Assembly: GCF_035917675.1 (NCBI RefSeq)
Contig: NZ_CP109104.1
Span: 558,001 to 622,000, forward strand
DNA: 64,000 bases
Source of the DNA: Streptomyces sp. NBC_01775
Lineage (GTDB): Bacteria; Actinomycetota; Actinomycetes; Streptomycetales; Streptomycetaceae
Direction of reading: 5' to 3'
Both the position numbers and the translations under genes were made by a program. Position 1 is the stretch's first letter. Every line of letters begins with the position of its first letter. This document shows, piece by piece, positions 45,708-55,239 of the stretch. The notes under the pieces are model-generated. The model was given only the letters and a program-made list of their open reading frames with translations. It searched no databases and was not told where the DNA came from.

Positions 45708-46970
45708 TCAGCGGGCGCCGGCTGACGGTTCGAGCGTGTTCGTGCCGCGTTCCCGCGCGTTGACGAGCACCGCCATGTTGCCCACGGGGTGCGCGTTGTC
45801 GAACAAGAGCTGGTGCAGGGAGCCGATGTCCTCGAACCGCTCACAGGTCGAGAGGCAGGGATCGAGCAGGCCCGCGTCCACCAGGCTCACGACATCCCGG
45901 AACTGACGGGCGTTGGCACCGTGCGAGCCTTGCAGCCGCTTGGAGCGCATCCACAGATGCCGAAGGTCGATGGTTCCGTCGAAGCCGGTGGTCGCGCCGC
46001 ACGTCACCACCATGCCGCCGCTGGCGCACAGGTAGACAGAAGTGGGCAGTGTGTCGCGTCCCGGATGCTCGAAGACGATCTGCGGCGACTTCTTGGCCCC
46101 GACGATCTCCCAGATCTGTTTCCCCATCGCCCGCGCGCCTTTCAGGAACTCCGCCGTGGCCTCCATGTCGTCGATCGCGGGCAGCCTGCCCCAGTGGTCG
46201 AATTCAAGACGATTGATGACGCCTTTCGCGCCAAGGTCACGACAGTACTGGGCGCGGGCCTCGCCGGAAGCCACGGCGATAGGCACTCCGCCGGCCATTT
46301 TGACCAGCTGAATGGCCATCGATCCCAGGCCGCCGGCACCGCCCCAGATCAGCACCGGATCGCCAGGCTGCACCGTATTGCCCTGCCAGCCGAACAGCTG
46401 CCGGTAGGCGGTGGAGGCACACAGCACGAAGCCCGCGGCTTCTTCCCAGGACAACTTCTCCGGCATCGGATGACACTGATAATCCCGCACCAAGCAGAAT
46501 TGGGCGAAGGAACCGTAGTTGGTCTCATAGCCCCAGGCACGACCGCTCTTGGATGTCGCGACATCAGCGCCGAGCATGATGTCTTCGTCCTTCTCGTCGT
46601 ATTGCCCGCCGGAGAGCACTACGCGGTCGCCGACCCGGACGTGCCGCACCCCCTCCCCCACCGCCCACACCACACCGGAGCCATCGGTGCCACCGATATG
46701 GAAGTCCTCCGTGAGCCCCTGGCGTTGCCGCATGCCGATGACGTCGACGGGCAGGCCCAGGGATGCCCAGACGTTGTTGTAGTTGATCCCGGCTGCCATC
46801 ACGTACACCAGCACTTCGCCCGCTCCTACCGCGGGCACGTCGACGACCTCGGTCCGGAAGGCCTGCTTCGGAGGGCCGTACCGCTCCTGGCGTATCACCG
46901 AGGCGTACATCCGCTCGGGCACCTCGCCCAGTGGCGGCGTCTCTCCGAACTCGTAAAGGGATTTCGGCAT
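45708..46970 (-). CDS. ccr: crotonyl-CoA carboxylase/reductase family enzyme
   Basis: A 420-residue medium-chain dehydrogenase/reductase of the Ccr family: AAGINYNNVWASLG, WGYETNYGSFAQF, the NADPH motif LIWGGAGGLGSMAIQL, IVFEHPGRDTLPTSVY and the WMRSKRLQGSHGANARQ segment. Ccr enzymes reduce and carboxylate crotonyl-CoA or longer 2-enoyl-CoA to ethylmalonyl- or alkylmalonyl-CoA extenders. It is somewhat shorter than primary-metabolism Ccr (about 445), as in cluster-borne paralogues. ATG at 46970 follows AGGAGA. It heads the PKS operon, so it most likely feeds one of the two unusual AT domains. Confidence 0.92.
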   Translation of the reverse strand: MPKSLYEFGETPPLGEVPERMYASVIRQERYGPPKQAFRTEVVDVPAVGAGEVLVYVMAAGINYNNVWASLGLPVDVIGMRQRQGLTEDFHIGGTDGSGVVWAVGEGVRHVRVGDRVVLSGGQYDEKDEDIMLGADVATSKSGRAWGYETNYGSFAQFCLVRDYQCHPMPEKLSWEEAAGFVLCASTAYRQLFGWQGNTVQPGDPVLIWGGAGGLGSMAIQLVKMAGGVPIAVASGEARAQYCRDLGAKGVINRLEFDHWGRLPAIDDMEATAEFLKGARAMGKQIWEIVGAKKSPQIVFEHPGRDTLPTSVYLCASGGMVVTCGATTGFDGTIDLRHLWMRSKRLQGSHGANARQFRDVVSLVDAGLLDPCLSTCERFEDIGSLHQLLFDNAHPVGNMAVLVNARERGTNTLEPSAGAR

Positions 46971-47754
46971 GGCTTCTCCTCTTTCCGGCGGTCGCTCCGG
47001 ATCCCGAGCGACGCCGATAGGTCCGGGGAATACAGACGGGCTGTCACGGCCGACCTGGCGCCGTCCCGTCCCCATGAGCCGGAGGGTGCGGGCGAGGGAA
47101 CGGCCCGTTACCGAAAACGAGCACCGTGGACCTGCGCAGGCCGAGAGGCTGCCGCCCGGCAGCCGGGTATTCGGACTCGGTGACAGTGAAGATGTGTTCC
47201 GTACGGACGGCGCGTCGAAGGGATCGCCGGTCGGCACGGTGCTTGCTGCAAACCGCTGCCGTCGCGATTCCGCGCAGGAAAATACGACGCCCGACCGACA
47301 ACTATCCCTCTGCGCTTGGGAAGAGATCCGATCGTCAGCGGTTTCTCATCATGATGTCGGGACGTCGGGCCCCGGGGGTGAGACCTTTGGTTTCACCGGA
47401 CGAAGTGCCATCCGAAAGTTTTCTCTGCGACTCGCCCATCTCAGCTCCCAGAATTCTCCGCTCACCGGGCATCCAGTTGCCTTCGCGCAGCCCATCCTCT
47501 ACGAAGCCCCCCGGCCCTGTCCACAAATCGAAACTGCAGCAACAGGCCTGACAAGTTGATGCCACGCCGACCTCGGCGCCGCGAGTTTGGACAGGGCCGG
47601 ACGGCCTGTCAGGACCTTCCCCGGACCACGCACCGGTCAGCGTTCTCCCGGCCCACCCGCCGGTCCTGGAGCCGAAAACGAGTGTGGCCGTGCCGACCCC
47701 GCGGAAGCGGAGAACGGGCACGGCCAAAGAAGCCGGTCGGCGCCGACCGGGCGG
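46971..47754. promoter_or_regulatory. intergenic region upstream of ccr; likely operon promoter
   Basis: 784 bases between the ccr gene and the LuxR-type regulator gene, both reading left. It should hold the promoter of the PKS operon and the end of the regulator transcript. Only one small frame has a fair ribosome site: a 34-codon minus-strand ORF at 47335-47439 (GGGAG five bases before ATG), resembling nothing I know. Other open frames look like GC artefacts. Confidence 0.5.
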
Positions 47755-48735
47755 TCAGAGCCAGCCGGAGCGAGCGGCCTGCACGCCGGCCTCGAACCGG
47801 CTTCGCGCGTTGAGCCGTCGCATGAGGTCCGCGACTCTCCTGCGCACGGTGCGCAGGGATACACCGAGCCGTCGGCTGATGAACTCATCGGTGTTGCCCA
47901 TGGCCAGGAAGTGCAGCAACTCCCGGTCACGGCGGCACAGTCCCCTGGTGTCCACATGAGACGCCTCGTGCCAGGGAGTGGCCGCCTTCCAGAACTGCTC
48001 GAAGAGGGACCGCATGGCGGCCACGGCCCCCTGACTGCGCAGTTCGAGTGCGCCCGCCTGACAGTTGTCGGGGTCGAGGGGCACCAGGGCAACCTCGTTG
48101 TCGACGGTCACCACCAGCATGGGCAGCGTGGGGACTGTGCGGGTCAGCCCTCCATAGGACGCCAGCCAGCGCACGTGGCGCAGGGCTGCCGGATCGTTCC
48201 GGAAGCTTTCCTGGTAGATGGTCCGGATGGAGACTCCCCGCTCCAGAGCCTTCTGTTCGAGAGTCTTGCCGGCCTCCGTGGTGTCCGCCGCCTGCACACC
48301 GGTGGGGGCAAGAGAGAGACACTCGTCCCGCGCCTGGTCCGTCAGTTCTTCCAGACGCTTGTGCACGACGTCGGCGCCGACCAGTCTGTGCACCACTTCG
48401 GGGGCGTAACCGGATTTGTTCGCGTATCGCGCGGTCAGTGACGACACCGCCGCGCGCGTGGCTTCGAGTTTCCGCTGTCGGGAACTGAGTTCGAGCTCGT
48501 GCTGGGCGAGCAGACCGGTCAGGCGCACTTCAGGGCTCACCGGCTGTACATCGTCGGGGGATTTCGTGCTCCGGTGCAGGAGTTGGAGGTCTGCGAGTTC
48601 ATCGAACGCGCGGCGCACCTCGCACTCCGACAGGCCGGACAGTCGGGCGACCTTCTCGATCTCCGCGCGGGGATGTTCGAGGGTGACCCGGTAGACCATC
48701 TCGACGTCCGCGCTCAGTCCCAGGACTTCAAGCAC
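47755..48735 (-). CDS. LuxR-type transcriptional regulator with TrmB-like N-terminus
   Basis: A 326-residue regulator. The N-terminal part is a winged-helix region (VARLSGLSECEVRRAFDELA). A middle region follows, and a C-terminal LuxR HTH closes the protein (CRRDRELLHFLAMGNTDEFI, then RLGVSLRTVRRRVADLMRRL). No receiver or nucleotide-binding domain is present, so it is not a response regulator or LAL type. GTG at 48735 follows GAGG. It is the only clear pathway-type regulator in the window and stands at the cluster boundary, so control of the PKS/NRPS genes is inferred. Its start overlaps the end of a 134-codon ORF by eight bases. Confidence 0.92.
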   Translation of the reverse strand: MLEVLGLSADVEMVYRVTLEHPRAEIEKVARLSGLSECEVRRAFDELADLQLLHRSTKSPDDVQPVSPEVRLTGLLAQHELELSSRQRKLEATRAAVSSLTARYANKSGYAPEVVHRLVGADVVHKRLEELTDQARDECLSLAPTGVQAADTTEAGKTLEQKALERGVSIRTIYQESFRNDPAALRHVRWLASYGGLTRTVPTLPMLVVTVDNEVALVPLDPDNCQAGALELRSQGAVAAMRSLFEQFWKAATPWHEASHVDTRGLCRRDRELLHFLAMGNTDEFISRRLGVSLRTVRRRVADLMRRLNARSRFEAGVQAARSGWL

Positions 48736-49132
48736 GGCATGCCCTCAGATCCGCCGATCGGCCTCCCGCCCTGGACTCAGGGGTTAATGCACCGTTGAGA
48801 AACGGCGACCGATGTTCACGCTGCCCCTCGCTCGCAGGGGCGTCGCGCGGGAAGGCGATGGCCTTGGCGCGGAGAGGGGCTAAGGCCCCGTCCACGTGCG
48901 CGGGGTCCGATTCGGTTCGGCGGTACCGCCAGGCCGGCCGCAGAGGTGCGGCGAGCTCCGGGCGCGGCCGATCGATCGTTCCCACGACGCCCCGGGCGTC
49001 GCGCGGGGCCACAGAAGGCCCCACCTCCCTGCCGCGGAGCCGACCGGTCAGCGCGTGGCGGCGGTCACGGCACATGATGTCCGAGCCGAGCAGGGCACAT
49101 ATGCGATCGAATCGGAAAGGAAATTCACTCAC
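48728..49132 (-). CDS. hypothetical protein coupled to LuxR regulator
   Basis: A 134-codon ORF with a very strong ribosome-binding site (AAGGAGG seven bases before GTG at 49132). Third positions are mostly G or C. It ends eight bases inside the start of the LuxR-type gene, as expected for translational coupling. The protein begins with FPFRFDRICALLGSDIMC and is otherwise Arg/Pro-rich with no family resemblance. It may be a small accessory protein or simply a translated leader controlling the regulator. The reading frame is supported by signals, not by homology. Confidence 0.45.
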   Translation of the reverse strand: MSEFPFRFDRICALLGSDIMCRDRRHALTGRLRGREVGPSVAPRDARGVVGTIDRPRPELAAPLRPAWRYRRTESDPAHVDGALAPLRAKAIAFPRDAPASEGQREHRSPFLNGALTPESRAGGRSADLRACRA

Positions 49133-49858
49133 GGTAAGCCTCCTTCAGAATTTTCTCGCGAATTCCTGAAGCGAAGACAATTGAAACACCGACCTCAGAG
49201 AGCAAGAACGCCTCGTAGATGACCCGTCACGCTCAGCAAAATAACCCGTACAAAGTCGAGTCGTTCTGCCGAAACGTTTCCCTGGGCGCCGACCGACGTG
49301 AACTTTCTTGCTTCCACGAGGAAACATGCTTCAAGGCTCAGCCTGTAATCGGCGTCATATCCACTAGCCTCCAGATGACCCCTCCTTCTTGATGGGTCTT
49401 ACTGAAAACGACGTCACGCAGCACCGGCCGACTACCAGCTCGGGCAGTGCAGGAATTTTTCACGTGTGGATGACCACATGATGGAGGCCGCCACTAGCGG
49501 CCAGAAGTTAGATTCTTGTTCTCAAATCGGCGACCATCACCTTGATGTGCGCCTCAGAGGAAAGAGCGACGCCCCTCGCAGCGCCCTCGACCTCGCCCCG
49601 TACACTTCGTCCTTTCGCTATCCGATTACATTCCGGAGTCCTCGATCACCATCGAAGCAGCCCTCCGGCGGGCTATAGGAGAGCGGACGGCGGGCCTCCG
49701 TCACAACCACTTGAGCGGATGATGGCTTGTTTTGCACGCACTGGCCGAAAACCGTCCCTTGTCCATTGAAGCGAATGCCCTGTATTCATGAGGTCATACC
49801 ATTTTCCCTTTTCGGGCCGACCTCCACAGACGACCCTCGAAGCGAAGGACCACGCACA
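49133..49858. promoter_or_regulatory. divergent intergenic region at cluster edge
   Basis: 726 bases, clearly richer in A/T than the cluster genes, between the leftward ORF-LuxR pair and the rightward XRE gene. It should carry two divergent promoters. I see no supported ORF, tRNA or strong hairpin. The composition change marks the likely right border of the biosynthetic cluster. Confidence 0.5.
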
Positions 49859-50338
49859 ATGCGCGGCCAGTCAGAACATCGCGGCGCCCATCGCTCGTTG
49901 CTCCGGAAGTTCGACCAACGCCTCAATGCACTGATTGAGGCAATATATCCCGACCCACGCAAACGTCCCGGCTTTGCCCGACTTGCCGCTGAGATCAGAG
50001 AGGCGACGGGCGGCACGATCTCCGCCACGTACCTGTGGGAACTGTCGACCGGGAAGAAACGCAACGTCACGCTTGAGCAATTGGACATACTGGCGGAGTT
50101 TTTCGGGGTACCACCCGAGTATTTTCTGAATGAAGAAGCATCCAACCGCGTCAACTCCCAATTGCCCCTGCTCTCCGCCTTGCGTGACACCAGGATCAGG
50201 AATCTGGCGCTGAGGTCCGAGGGCCTCTCCCCCTCCACTCTTGACGCATTTTTGGTCATGATCAACGAAGCGCGCAAGGTGCAGAATCTATCAGATACCA
50301 GCGACGTAGAATTTGACAACGAGGGAACACTCGAATAA
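49859..50338 (+). CDS. XRE-family HTH transcriptional regulator
   Basis: A 159-residue protein with a single N-terminal helix-turn-helix: ARLAAEIREATGGTISATYL then WELSTGKKRNVTLEQLDILA and EFFGVPPEYFLNEE. This is the pattern of Streptomyces XRE regulators related to those of the developmental/antibiotic network. The C-terminal 80 residues have no enzyme motif. ATG at 49859 has AAGGA nine bases upstream; the frame extends 44 codons 5' without support. It may be a second cluster regulator or belong to the flank. Confidence 0.85.
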   Translation: MRGQSEHRGAHRSLLRKFDQRLNALIEAIYPDPRKRPGFARLAAEIREATGGTISATYLWELSTGKKRNVTLEQLDILAEFFGVPPEYFLNEEASNRVNSQLPLLSALRDTRIRNLALRSEGLSPSTLDAFLVMINEARKVQNLSDTSDVEFDNEGTLE

Positions 50339-51018
50339 CCGTTGGCCTCGCATACCCCACTGGCGGCTCCAGCGAATCGCTCGACACCGTGAACGGTGGC
50401 AGACCCACTGCCCGCAATCCCTGCCCACACATGCTCCATCACCGTTACACGTGGATCAGAAAAATAGATAGCTGCTATGGGAATTTATCGAAATACGTAA
50501 GCGCTGCGAGCCAATGGCAACCAGTATGCGGCTCCCGTCCCGTTCAATATGGACGTGCCCAGCCGCAGCGCGGTGGAGCGGCACAGAAGCCCCCGCAGCC
50601 GCGCTCCCTGCCACGAGAGGCTGCGGCAGCCGGTATCCGCGGACAGCGGATCGCCTCCCGGGCGAGGAGGGGCCGCCACACCACCTACGGCACCCGCCCA
50701 CAGACCCAGACAACCGCCAGTTCCTCGCGCACTCCTCGCCGGCACGACAGAAGATGACCAGGGTCATCACAGCCCGTTCCGGGCATTCACTTTCCGTGGA
50801 TCACTCGCCGCTGTGGACAACACCACCGCCCCACAGTCACAGCAGCCACCAGGGCCCCGGCATGACCGGCTCGGCTGCACCAGGCGGAGGCGGGACGAAC
50901 ACGGATGGCGGGACGGCACGAGGACGGAGGACGGGGCGGGCGGCCCGGGACGGGCCACGTCCCCGCCCCAGCAGCCGCCCCGATCCGCAACCCCCGCAAC
51001 CCCGCCCTACCGCCCTTC
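50339..51018. other. intergenic region between convergent genes, no gene seen
   Basis: 680 bases between the 3' ends of the XRE gene (plus) and the NADH dehydrogenase gene (minus). Several open frames exist on both strands but none has a ribosome-binding site with a plausible protein. Perhaps decayed sequence. Confidence 0.45.
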
Positions 51019-52347
51019 TCACCGCTTGAGCACGCGGGCGACCTCCGGAGAGGACGACTCCAGCGGCACCGAGCCCGACCGTACGAGCCCGAGCTGTGCG
51101 GCCTGCCTGGGCAGCAGCGCGTCCAGCATCCAGTCCGCGAGCACCCGGACCCGGTTCCCCGGCATCGTCGCCACGTGATAACCGCGGGTGACCAGGTTGG
51201 CGACCGGTCCCGACAGCGGCACGTGCAGCGGGTTCGCGGCTCCCTGCACCCCGCCGAGGTCGACCATGAAGCCCAGGTCGTGGTGCTTGTACTGGCGCAT
51301 CGTCCCGTAACCATAGGTGGCAGCCACGTTCCGCGCCGCGACCTTCCCCTGCCGCACGGCGTGCTGCGCCGTCATCGGCGTGAGCTCCCCCGGCCGCGTC
51401 AGGTCGGGCACGGCAGCCGCGTCGCCACAGGCCAGGACGTCCGGATGGCCCGGAACGCGCAGGAATTCGTCGACCACCAGACGCCCTTGCTCCGTCTCCA
51501 GCCCGACGTCCTGCACCAGGGGGTCGGGCCGCACCCCCACGCACCAGATCAGCGAGCGGGTCGCGATGAACTCCCCGTTCTTCAGCAGCACTCCCTCGCT
51601 GGTCGCCTCCTTGACCGACATCTCCGTACGGACATCGACGCCGCGTTTGGTCAGCACCCTGTGCGCGGTCTTCGAGAGGCGCTTGTCCAGCTCGGGCAGG
51701 ACGCGCGGCGCGACGTCCAGCAGCATCCAGCGAGGACTGCGGTCATCGCGCGGCCCGGACCTCTCGTCGCTGCGGCCGTGCTGCCGGGCCAGGGAGTCGG
51801 TGAACATCTTCCCGTGCGCCGCGACCTCCGTGCCCGTGTAGCCGGCGCCGACGACCACGAAGGTGCGACGCGCCTCGGCCTCCTCCGGGTCGTCGCTGGT
51901 GGCAGCCATGGCGATCTGTCGGCTGATGTGGTCGCGCAGGTAGAGGGCCTCCGGCATGCCGCGGAAGCCGTGCGCGTGCTCGGCGACGCCGGGAATCGGC
52001 AGCAGTTTGTTGACACTTCCGACGGTCAGCAGGAGCCGGTCGTAGCCCAGCTCACCCGTGCCACCCTCGGGGTCCGTGTAGCGCAGCCGGCGCTCGCCGA
52101 AGTCGACACCGTCCACCTCGCCGAGGACGAGCCGTACGCGGGGCAGCGTCCCGGCCAGCGATACGGACACGCGCCGTGGCTCCAGGACACCGGAGGCGAC
52201 CTCGGGCAGCAGGGGCAGGTAGAGGAAGTAGTCGTTCGGGTTCACCAGCACGATCTCCGCCGCACCACGAAGCGTGCGCGACAGGGTGCGGGCCGCCTGG
52301 TATCCGGCGAACCCGGCACCGACGATCACAATGCGGGACCGGCTCAC
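51019..52347 (-). CDS. ndh: type II NADH dehydrogenase (NDH-2)
   Basis: A 442-residue FAD-dependent pyridine-nucleotide oxidoreductase. FAD motif RIVIVGAGFAGYQAARTL, NADH motif FVVVGAGYTGTEVAAHGK, and the C-terminal FAD contact VLACGDAAAVPD match non-proton-pumping NADH:quinone dehydrogenases. No membrane helix is needed; it binds the inner face of the membrane. GTG at 52347 has GAGGAGG eight bases upstream; the frame extends 13 codons further. It is a housekeeping or redox-balance gene, not evidently part of the cluster. Confidence 0.92.
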   Translation of the reverse strand: MSRSRIVIVGAGFAGYQAARTLSRTLRGAAEIVLVNPNDYFLYLPLLPEVASGVLEPRRVSVSLAGTLPRVRLVLGEVDGVDFGERRLRYTDPEGGTGELGYDRLLLTVGSVNKLLPIPGVAEHAHGFRGMPEALYLRDHISRQIAMAATSDDPEEAEARRTFVVVGAGYTGTEVAAHGKMFTDSLARQHGRSDERSGPRDDRSPRWMLLDVAPRVLPELDKRLSKTAHRVLTKRGVDVRTEMSVKEATSEGVLLKNGEFIATRSLIWCVGVRPDPLVQDVGLETEQGRLVVDEFLRVPGHPDVLACGDAAAVPDLTRPGELTPMTAQHAVRQGKVAARNVAATYGYGTMRQYKHHDLGFMVDLGGVQGAANPLHVPLSGPVANLVTRGYHVATMPGNRVRVLADWMLDALLPRQAAQLGLVRSGSVPLESSSPEVARVLKR

Positions 52348-52586
52348 AGCCGCGACCTCCTCACGGGAGAGGGGCGGAGGCGGCACCTCCGCCCGTGGAA
52401 ACTCAGGACCGCCGAGGTTCCCGCACCCCAGGCCGCCAAACGTCTCCGCTCCCGCTCACAGCTCCGGCGCCGCCGAAGAACACCCCTCCAGCCGCACATG
52501 GGAAGGGGTGCGCGAGCACCCCCTGAAGTGCTGTATTGTTCTTTGTGCGCGAGCGGCAAGGGAAAAACCCCGAGCCGAACGAGCAC

Positions 52587-52663
<77 letters not shown>

Positions 52664-52680
52664 GCGTTTTCGCAGGTCGC

Positions 52681-52716
52681 ATAGGCCACTTCCGCCGGAA
52701 GGCGGGAGTGGCCTAT
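52681..52716 (+). terminator. hairpin downstream of tRNA-Pro
   Basis: A 16-bp inverted repeat (ATAGGCCACTTCCGCC and its near-perfect complement, one G-T pair) closed by a GGAA loop, 17 bases after the tRNA CCA. It is a likely rho-independent-like terminator for the tRNA, typical of actinobacteria in having no long T run. Confidence 0.8.
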
Positions 52717-52788
52717 GCGTGTTCCGGGGGGTGGTGATCGCATGGTGGTCTCAGCTCCTCCCTCTCTGGCACGGCTATTGGTTGACTG

Positions 52789-54055
52789 CTATGCGCCATC
52801 AGGGGGTTGAGGCGCGTCGGGCGGTGGAGGTGGTCGCGAAGTGGTCGCGTCCTCCGGGCGTTGGCGCGTGGGTTGTCCGGCGTGGTCGAGGCTGCGGCTG
52901 ATCTGGTCGACGGCCTGGCTGGTCAGATGGCTGTAGATGTTGGCTGTTGTCGAAAGCGTGGAGTGGCGCAGGGTCTTGGAGACGACCACCAGTGGCACGC
53001 CTTCCGTGATGGAGATCGTCGCGGCCAGGTGCCGCAGGTCGTGCAGCGTGATCACGGGGACCCCAGCCCGTGCACACAGCAGGTGGAAGTGGTTGAGGGT
53101 GTACTCCGGATGCAGCGGACGCCCATCAGCACGGTGGAAGACCAGCCCATCCGGTGACTCTCCCGCCGCGGCCCGGCGCTCCAGGGCCTGGGTGACGCGG
53201 CCGGAGAGGGCGACCCAGTTGCGGCTGGCGCGAGTCTTCGGCGCCGTCAGGACCAACCGATTGTTGTCGACAGCCGACAAGGTCCACCGCACCCGCAGCA
53301 CACCCTCGTCCAAGTTCACATCCGCTCAGTGCAGCCCCAAGGCTTCACCCTTGCGGATCCCCGTACCGATGAGGAGTTCCACCAGATCCGCGGACTGCGG
53401 ATCATGCGCATGACAGTAATCCAGGAACTGAGCAGTCTCGGCCATCGTCCAGATCCGCCGCTCAGCCGACGCCGGCCGGGGAATGACCGTCGGCCGCGCC
53501 GGATTGTGGATCAGCCGGTGCTGGCGCACCGCCGCGCCCAAAGCGCTGGAGAGCGTAGCCAGACACCGGTGCAACGTGACTCTCCCCCCGCCCCAGCGCC
53601 AGCTGGGCGTGCGCAAACCCAGCAATGTGCCCGTAGCAAAGATCATCCAGCCGCACCCCACCCAGGTGGGGAATCAGGCCGGCGTGCACGTAGGCGCGAT
53701 AGCGCGCATAGGTGGTCGGCTTCAGACTCAGCTCTTTCGCCGCCAGCCGGCTGCGAAGGTACTCGGCCACAGTCTCGTTCGGATCGGCCCGGAATCCGGC
53801 GCCTTCCCCTTCCAGAAAGCGGCGCAGCGCTGCCTGAGCCTCTTCCCGGCTGGTAAAGCCACCACGGCGCACCGTGGCCCGTCGTCGCCCCGGATCGAAC
53901 ACGTCCACCGCGAAGGACCACCGGCCGTGATCCGGATCGGACATCAGGCGCGGGCAACGCGCCCCCAGCTGCCGCCGCTGCCCATCCCGGCACCGCACCG
54001 CCGATACACGCGGCCCCGATCTCGTACCGACCGCATCGCACTCACCACCGATCAC
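52789..54055 (-). pseudogene. tyrosine recombinase/integrase, inactivated
   Basis: Phage/AICE-type integrase split over two frames plus an in-frame stop. The N-terminal SAM-like part (RWSFAVDVFDPGRRRATVRR, then YLRSRLAAKELSLKPTTYARY) is in one frame up to about 53590. A frameshift moves to a second frame carrying ELLIGTGIRKGEALGLH. There a TGA (53326-53328) stands where a Trp is expected (LGLRWADV-type). The same frame continues to 52789 with LHDLRHLAATISI, SKTLRHSTLSTTANIYSH. All catalytic residues (R, HxxR, H, Y) are still encoded, so inactivation is recent. It sits between two copies of the 41-bp att core. Confidence 0.88.
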
Positions 54056-54339
54056 CCTGGGGAGCCCTACTTCCAGTTTCGCTCAAGCCCCCCGAACCCT
54101 GCGATCACCCCGCGATCACCAGCCCCGTCATAAGCCTCTGGCCTGCGCCGACCCCTTGTCTTGCGGCCCTGTGCGGAATCGCTCGCCTTCAGTTGTGGTA
54201 CGCAGCCGACGCGGCGCCGCAGGCGGTCTCAGCTCCTCACGGCGGCAGTGTGGCCCAGCGCGACGGTCGGAAGAGGCGTCAGGCCAGGCCCAGTCCCCGC
54301 CACGCACTCCGTGTGATGCGTCAATGGGCCGCCCCGCGT

Positions 54340-54380
54340 GGGTCAAGGGGTCGTGGGTTCAAATCCCGCCGTCCCGACCA
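54340..54380 (+). repeat. 41-bp direct repeat = attachment site copy 2
   Basis: Second exact copy of the 3' end of tRNA-Pro with CCA, 1,717 bases after the first. It has no tRNA 5' half, so it is not a functional tRNA. It marks the distal end of the integrated element remnant. Confidence 0.93.
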
Positions 54381-54819
54381 TGCTTTAGCTGGTCGAAGGC
54401 CGTTTCCATCGAGGAGTGGGAGCGGTCTTTTGTGCTCGTGGTCGTGGAGTGGTCGTCATCCGGGCGGTGCGGGCATGCAGGTCCGGGTGAGGCCGTGGTG
54501 CGACCACAGCAGCAATGGCGTCGACGCATTCGCGATCATCGCCCCCACGGTCCGCCGTCCCGCTCCTGAAGCCGTCTCGGCCTGGGCACGGAACCTGACC
54601 CACGGAATCAACACGAACCACATGCGAAAAACTTAGGTGACCCATCTGCGGCGGCCGAGTCGTCGGCACCCCAGCGCACCCGAGAAACCGACGGGCCCGG
54701 GCTTCACGTCTCCGGGCGGCCCCACCCCGCAGCCCTGGCGGGACCCTTGCGCGTCAAGGTGGCCAGGCATCCCCATCCACCCACTGCCGCACTTGATCGC
54801 CTAAAGATCCGTAGTATCA
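54381..54819. other. intergenic region beyond the att site, no gene seen
   Basis: 439 bases of flanking chromosome. No open frame has ribosome-site or family support on either strand. Confidence 0.45.
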
Positions 54820-55230
54820 GTGCTTATCGAGCAACTTCACAGGGCGGGTGTGGCGGTGGGCGGAAGAACGTCGCGGATCATCGAGGACGTAGCGATCAGC
54901 CAGCGTGACGAGGACCGGTTCGATCATGCCTCGGTCGCGCGCGAGCTCGCCGACATCACCCGCAACTCCAAAGAGGCCCTGGCTATTGGCCTGCTGGGCC
55001 GCTACGGCACCGGCAAATCGTCGGTCGTACGGCTGCTGAAGGACGAACTGTCAAACGACATCGACTACCCGTCCATGGAGGCGGAGCAGCTGCTTGCCGA
55101 GGTCCGCACCCGGCAGGAGCTGCCGGGTCATGTGAAGCTCAACGGAGAAACGCCGCTGCACCAGTGGCCTCTCGCCTGGGCCCTGCAGCAGTTCGCCCTC
55201 GAGCGTTCATCGGTCGACTCCGCCTCGTAA
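54820..55230 (+). pseudogene. truncated KAP-like P-loop NTPase
   Basis: A 136-codon frame with RDEDRFDHASVARELADITR and a Walker A motif in AIGLLGRYGTGKSSVVRLLK (near residues 55-74), as at the start of KAP-family NTPases. These normally exceed 500 residues. Here the frame stops after about 135 codons and the following DNA matches transposase remains in the opposite direction, so the gene is cut off. KAP NTPases are often membrane-linked and found in defence or plasmid-related loci. Confidence 0.65.
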
Positions 55231-55239
55231 TGCGTAGTC

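Noticed and set aside
40943..45763. A 1,606-codon plus-strand open frame opposite the first PKS gene
   Set aside because: It is Arg/His/Pro-rich with no known domain and is a GC shadow of an unmistakable PKS gene.
47440..47727. Cys-rich minus-strand stretch (TCQACCCSF) that could suggest a second RiPP precursor
   Set aside because: No start codon with a ribosome site is properly placed, no leader-like acidic region precedes it and no modifying enzyme gene is adjacent.
54340..54380. A second tRNA gene
   Set aside because: Only the 3' part of tRNA-Pro is present; there is no acceptor 5' strand or D-arm, so it is an att copy.
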